Origin: Chloroflexota bacterium
GTDB lineage: Bacteria > Chloroflexota > Dormibacteria > Dormibacterales > Dormibacteraceae
Reading direction: 5' to 3'
Assembly: GCA_005882135.1 (NCBI GenBank)
Contig: VBDR01000025.1
Span: 152,480-216,479, forward strand
Length of the DNA: 64,000 bases
In this document: positions 60,733 through 64,000 of the stretch, one piece after another
Position numbering within the stretch: the first letter of the stretch is position 1
How the letters are laid out: each line of letters begins with the position of its first letter
Made by a program: the position numbers and the translations under genes
The notes under the pieces: model-generated
The model's database searches: none
The model's input: only the letters and a program-made list of their open reading frames with translations
What the model was told of the DNA's origin: nothing

Positions 60733-61412
60733 GCGTCAACCCGCATCGTGACGAGCTCATGCGGGGGGTCGAGCGGCCCGAAGAATTCGTCGAGCCAGGC
60801 GGGGTGGTGAGGCGCCTGCAGCGGCGGCGCGGTGATGCGCAGCCATCCCTCCGCCTCAAACCATTCAGGACTCTCCGGGCTTATCAACGCGATCATTCCC
60901 CCCGGCGCGGTGACGCGTCGCAGCTCGGCGAGCACGGGCGGATCCGGCCCGAAGGCGCCGCTCGCCGCGGTGAGGTGCGAGCAACCGTCCTCGAGAGGAA
61001 GCGATTCTGCCCAGCCCGCAACCGCGCTCACCGCCGGCAGTCGCCGGGTAAGGATCGCGCGCAGGCCGGCTGAAGGCTCCACCGCGACCACGCGCCTGGA
61101 GCGCGTGACAAGCTGCTGTGTCAGGCGGCCGCTGCCCGCGCCCACGTCGAGCGCGATGTCGACGCCGCTGGGCAGGGCATGGATGAGGTCCGGATGGATC
61201 GGTTCGTGTCGCGCCAGCTGGTCCCACTTTTCGGGTTCGAGGTGATAGACGAGGGTCCAGAACAGGGCGCGGATGATCCGCTCGCCGGGTTCACCGTCCG
61301 GGATCCGTGCCATCTCGTGCCGCCAGACCGCTTCCGGCAGCCGCGCGACATCTTCGATCGTGAAGTGCCGCCAGCCCGGCGGGGCCTGCTCGACCGCCTC
61401 TGCATATTCCAC
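60729..61412 (-). CDS. SAM-dependent methyltransferase
   Basis: The 227-residue class I methyltransferase has the SAM-binding motif ALDVGAGSGRLTQQLVTR near residue 90 and VVAVEPSAGLRAIL following it. The later motif AELRRVTAPGGMIALISPE is the usual motif III. The N-terminal 75 residues are a helical cap. Substrate is unknown. It is convergent with the rhodanese-CBS gene (overlapping stops) and divergent from the glycosyltransferase at 61443. Confidence 0.85.
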   Translation of the reverse strand: MEYAEAVEQAPPGWRHFTIEDVARLPEAVWRHEMARIPDGEPGERIIRALFWTLVYHLEPEKWDQLARHEPIHPDLIHALPSGVDIALDVGAGSGRLTQQLVTRSRRVVAVEPSAGLRAILTRRLPAVSAVAGWAESLPLEDGCSHLTAASGAFGPDPPVLAELRRVTAPGGMIALISPESPEWFEAEGWLRITAPPLQAPHHPAWLDEFFGPLDPPHELVTMRVDA

Positions 61413-61442
61413 CGAAGTCCTGGATCAGACTAGGACGCGGCT

Positions 61443-62468
61443 GTGAAGATCGCCGTCGTCGCCTCGCCGGTGACGCCGCTGCGCCCGGCGCAGCTTGGCG
61501 GCGCGCAAGCCTTCATCTGCGACCTCTCCGCCGGGCTGGCCGCTCGAGGCCACGACCTCACCCTCTACTGCGCGGAAGGCTCCGAAGTCGCGGGAGTCAG
61601 ACTGGCCACAGTTTCTTTACCACCTGACGCCGGCGTCGCGCTGGTCATGCCCGGTGGGGCGCCGCCGCCACCAACACCAGGTGTTGCCGCTGCGCTCGGG
61701 GCCATGTTCGACGCGATCGACGCCGCAGGGCTCGACGTCGTCAGCCAACACGCCTTCGACGCGCCTGCGTTTGACCTCGCCCGGGATCTGCCAGTGCTCC
61801 ACACCCTTCACCTGCCACCAATCGTTGAGGCGGTCGTCTCCGCCGCGAGGCACGTGCCTTCACCTCGACTGGCCACGGTATCGCGGTCCTGCCAGGCGTC
61901 GTGGCAGGCGGTGGGCGTCGAGGTGCCCCGCGTGCTGCGCAACGGTGTGGCCGACATGCCGGTGCAGCTCACGCCCAGTCGGGCGGCGCTCATTGCAGGC
62001 CGGATCTCGCCCGAGAAGGGAATCGAGCACGCCATCGCCGCGGCGCGCGCAGCCGACATCGAGGTCCGCATCGCAGGCGCGCACTACGATCCCGCTTATG
62101 AGGTGGACCTCAACAGCACCACGCAATTCGGATCCCTGCGCCGCGACGAGCTGCGCCTGCTGATGGCGCAAAGCGCCGTGACCATCTGCGCGGTGCGCTG
62201 GGACGAGCCGTTCGGCATGGTCGCCGCCGAAGCGCAGATGGCCGGCTGCCCCGTGGCTGCGTACGGCCGCGGCGCGATGCCCGAGGTCGTGGAGGAAGGC
62301 GTCAGCGGATTCCTCGCCGAACCCGACGATGTCGATGCGTTGACACGCGCCGTGGGCAGCTGCCTCGCGCTCGACCGCGCCGCCGTGCGCGCCAGCGCCC
62401 AGCGCCGCCTGGGACTCGAAGCCGCACTCGATCAGTACGAGATCGCATTGCGTGAGGCGGCCGGTTGA
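61443..62468 (+). CDS. GT4-type glycosyltransferase
   Basis: The 341-residue GT-B protein starts at a GTG with IAVVASPVTPLRPAQLGGAQ, the GT4 N-terminal glycine loop. It has AGRISPEKGIEHAI near residue 183 and the donor-binding EPFGMVAAEAQMAGCPVAAYG near 250. It transfers a sugar from a nucleotide donor, perhaps to a small molecule or lipid. The stop overlaps the start of the SDR gene, and the SDR in turn overlaps the QueD-like gene, so three genes form an operon. Confidence 0.9.
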   Translation: MKIAVVASPVTPLRPAQLGGAQAFICDLSAGLAARGHDLTLYCAEGSEVAGVRLATVSLPPDAGVALVMPGGAPPPPTPGVAAALGAMFDAIDAAGLDVVSQHAFDAPAFDLARDLPVLHTLHLPPIVEAVVSAARHVPSPRLATVSRSCQASWQAVGVEVPRVLRNGVADMPVQLTPSRAALIAGRISPEKGIEHAIAAARAADIEVRIAGAHYDPAYEVDLNSTTQFGSLRRDELRLLMAQSAVTICAVRWDEPFGMVAAEAQMAGCPVAAYGRGAMPEVVEEGVSGFLAEPDDVDALTRAVGSCLALDRAAVRASAQRRLGLEAALDQYEIALREAAG

Positions 62469-63085
62469 CCCTAACCGCGGTGGTGACCGGCGGCTCCGGC
62501 GGCATCGGCAAGGAGGTTGTCCGCGGGCTTCGCGCGCGCAGCTGGGACGTTACGTCGCTGAGCCGGCGCGAGGGCACCGACGTGTCTGACGAGAAGGACG
62601 TCCTGAAGGCGTTTGCACGGTTGAAGTCGCTGGACGCGCTGGTGCACTGCGCCCAGGTCCTGATCAAGCGACCTTTCACCCGCTTGACTGCCGAAGAATG
62701 GGACCAGCAGATCAGCTCGGGATTGCGCGGGGCCTTTCTCTGCAGCCGCGAGGCTTTCAAGCTGATGCGCCGGCGTGGTGGTTCGATCGTGTTCGTGTCG
62801 AGTCTTTCCGGCGTTTTCGGCGTCGAAAAATTTCCCGGCATGGCCGCATACGTAGCCGCGAAGTCGGGCCTTGCCGGCCTGACCGAGGTGCTGGCCGTCG
62901 AAGGTCGAGAACGAGGAATTCGTGTCAACGCGATCAGCCCAGGGTCAGTCGACACGCCAATGCTTCGCACGGCGGGCGTCCAAGGTCCCGCGCTGCAGCC
63001 CGCGGAGGTGGCGCGAATCATCGCCTGGCTCGTGTCGCCAGAATCCGCGCCGCTCTCGGGTGCTAACTTGCGGATGGACCCATGA
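62465..63085 (+). CDS. Short-chain dehydrogenase/reductase
   Basis: The 206-residue SDR has the cofactor motif VTGGSGGIGKEV at the start, catalytic Ser in VFVSSLSGVFG, and YVAAKSG (Tyr and Lys) about 20 residues on, followed by RVNAISPGSVDTPM. It is short because the usual middle loops are reduced (for example ALVHCAQVLIKRPF). It sits between a glycosyltransferase and a QueD/PTPS-type gene. In that context a pteridine reductase-like role is possible, but a general oxidoreductase is equally so. Confidence 0.9.
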   Translation: MTLTAVVTGGSGGIGKEVVRGLRARSWDVTSLSRREGTDVSDEKDVLKAFARLKSLDALVHCAQVLIKRPFTRLTAEEWDQQISSGLRGAFLCSREAFKLMRRRGGSIVFVSSLSGVFGVEKFPGMAAYVAAKSGLAGLTEVLAVEGRERGIRVNAISPGSVDTPMLRTAGVQGPALQPAEVARIIAWLVSPESAPLSGANLRMDP

Positions 63086-63492
63086 TCTCTGACGTGCGAA
63101 TCACCCGCCGCGCCACCTTCGCTGCTGGTCATATCCTGTGCCGCGACGACTGGACGGATGAAAAGAACCGCGAGGTGTTCGGCGCCTGTTCGACCGACCA
63201 CGGTCACAACTACGTGATCGAGGTCACTGTAGGCGGCACTGTCGATCCCGGCACGGGCATGGTGGTCAACCTGAAGCACGTGGACACCGTGTTGCGGCGG
63301 GAGTTCGTCGACGCGGTGGATCACCATCACTTGAACCGCGACGTCGATTTCATGCAAGGCGTGATCCCGACCGCGGAAAACGTCGCCCTGGCGGCCTTCC
63401 GTCGCCTGGAGCCGCACCTTAAACCGGCGCGCCTGCTGAAGGTGCGGGTGGTGGAGACAGAGAACAATGCCGCCGAGGTGAACGCCGACTAA
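63082..63492 (+). CDS. 6-pyruvoyl-tetrahydropterin synthase/QueD-family protein
   Basis: The 136-residue T-fold protein has the zinc ligands in TFAAGHILC and TDHGHNYVIEV (three histidines), a catalytic cysteine in FGACSTDHGH, and the acid pair region AVDHHHLN with TAENVALAAF. Length and motifs fit both PTPS and QueD (6-carboxytetrahydropterin synthase for queuosine or other deazapurines). The overlap with the SDR gene and the absence of queC or queE here leave the pterin and queuosine routes open. Confidence 0.88.
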   Translation: MISDVRITRRATFAAGHILCRDDWTDEKNREVFGACSTDHGHNYVIEVTVGGTVDPGTGMVVNLKHVDTVLRREFVDAVDHHHLNRDVDFMQGVIPTAENVALAAFRRLEPHLKPARLLKVRVVETENNAAEVNAD

Positions 63493-63528
63493 TCAGGCCC
63501 GCGCGGCAGTCCGAATGTAAGCCCCATC

Positions 63529-63566
63529 CCCCGCCTACGGCGGGGACTTCCCCATGAATGGGGAAG
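63529..63566. terminator. Two tandem hairpins between convergent genes
   Basis: CCCCGCC-TAC-GGCGGGG at 63529-63545 and a 9-bp inverted repeat, CTTCCCCAT-GA-ATGGGGAAG at 63547-63566, stand end to end. They cover the stop codon and last codons of the HNH gene. They may end both convergent transcripts. Similar hairpins could recur with other copies of this multi-copy gene family. Confidence 0.5.
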
Positions 63567-64000
63567 ACGGCGCGATGGTGATGGTCTGGCCGGATTCGGT
63601 TTTGATCAGCTGCCAGCCGCCTTCGTGGACCATCCGACAGAGCAGGACCAGGTTGTCGAGATCGGTGCCGCCGCCGTCTATCCAGTGGACCACGTGGTGG
63701 CCGTCGCACCAGGACGCCGGTCGCTCGCAACCCGGCCAGCGGCAGTGGCCGTCGCGCGCCATCAGCGCCTTGCGCGCGGGGCCCGAAATCACCCTTTTGG
63801 AGCGGCCGACGTCGATGGTCACCGACTCCTGGCTGAGCAGGACCCGGGTCACGCTGCAGTCGCAGGCCATCCGCTGCACGGCGGCGGAGGAGATGGGGAG
63901 CGAAAACTCCATCTCCGCCCCCGCCGCCCCGGCCAACCCCTTCAGGGTCTCGATCGTCGCCGTGACTTGGATGTTGGCCGGCTTGCCGCCCGAAGCCAGC
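63535..64000 (-). CDS. 13E12/DUF222-type HNH endonuclease-domain protein (runs off the window)
   Basis: The last 154 residues are visible; the frame continues open to the window edge. It includes an HNH-like domain: RKALMARDGHCRWPGCERPASWCDGHHVVHWIDGGGTDLDNLVLLC, with the two zinc-binding Cys pairs and the HH of the catalytic motif. It matches the C-terminal part of DUF222/13E12 proteins that occur in many copies in actinobacterial genomes, probably through mobile-element spread. Most of the DUF222 domain lies outside the window. Confidence 0.85.
   Translation of the reverse strand, partial: LASGGKPANIQVTATIETLKGLAGAAGAEMEFSLPISSAAVQRMACDCSVTRVLLSQESVTIDVGRSKRVISGPARKALMARDGHCRWPGCERPASWCDGHHVVHWIDGGGTDLDNLVLLCRMVHEGGWQLIKTESGQTITIAPSSPFMGKSPP

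Noticed and set aside
1-64000. CRISPR arrays, rRNA, tRNA, transposases or integrases
   Set aside because: None was found: no regularly spaced repeats, no cloverleaf, and no DDE, recombinase or phage-like proteins among the coding regions.

Overview
The window is a dense, high-GC bacterial chromosome segment with short intergenic gaps and many ATGA, GTGA and TGATG gene overlaps. The gene content (Tat-exported formate dehydrogenase, 13E12-type HNH/DUF222 protein, many Gfo/Idh/MocA and TIM-barrel sugar enzymes, ABC sugar importers, LacI regulation) suggests a soil actinobacterium or a relative such as Dormibacterota or Chloroflexota. Nothing in the sequence fixes the species. No rRNA, tRNA, insertion sequence, phage or CRISPR array was recognised.

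Layout. 1-3.6 kb: ABC exporter module with a large exported protein (minus strand). 3.7-6.9 kb: small housekeeping genes, an eRF1-like protein, a thioesterase and a transaldolase. 6.9-13.6 kb: formate dehydrogenase operon, in which the catalytic subunit reads an in-frame UGA as selenocysteine, followed by fdhE, the Fe-S subunit, an NrfD-type membrane subunit and mrp. 13.6-15.4 kb: small minus-strand genes ending in a DsbA/FrnE-like protein whose CPWC motif is written UGA-Pro-Trp-Cys. 15.4-19.2 kb: VOC protein behind a structured leader, DUF1801, and a pseudouridine-catabolism pair. 19.2-54.2 kb: a large carbohydrate/cyclitol catabolic island. 54.2-64 kb: small membrane proteins, transporters, phosphodiesterase/nuclease genes, a rhodanese-CBS protein with another in-frame UGA, a glycosyltransferase, an SDR, a QueD/PTPS homologue and a partial HNH protein.

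Two systems stand out. First, three genes in 64 kb carry an in-frame UGA at a position where relatives have Cys or Sec. Each is followed by a hairpin whose apical loop begins 20-21 nt after the UGA, the geometry of bacterial SECIS elements. The formate dehydrogenase is the expected case. The FrnE-like and rhodanese-CBS proteins would be missed or annotated as truncated by standard gene callers. No selA, selB, selC or selD gene lies in the window.

Second, the catabolic island appears to be one regulon. Palindromes built on GGAACGTTCC or GGAACGCTCC occur at six loci (eight sites); at four of these a sigma70-type promoter with a 17-bp spacer lies immediately upstream. The likely regulator is the intact LacI-family gene at 43669. 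The island encodes inositol-type enzymes (IolA, IolD, IolB and IolE-like proteins and several IolG-like dehydrogenases), two sugar ABC importers, an APC permease, enolase-superfamily dehydratases, a DapA-family aldolase and an FAH-family hydrolase. IolC and IolJ are not seen, while a transaldolase-family gene sits between iolA and iolD. A C-terminal LacI fragment and an internally shortened iolE-like gene show that the island has been rearranged.
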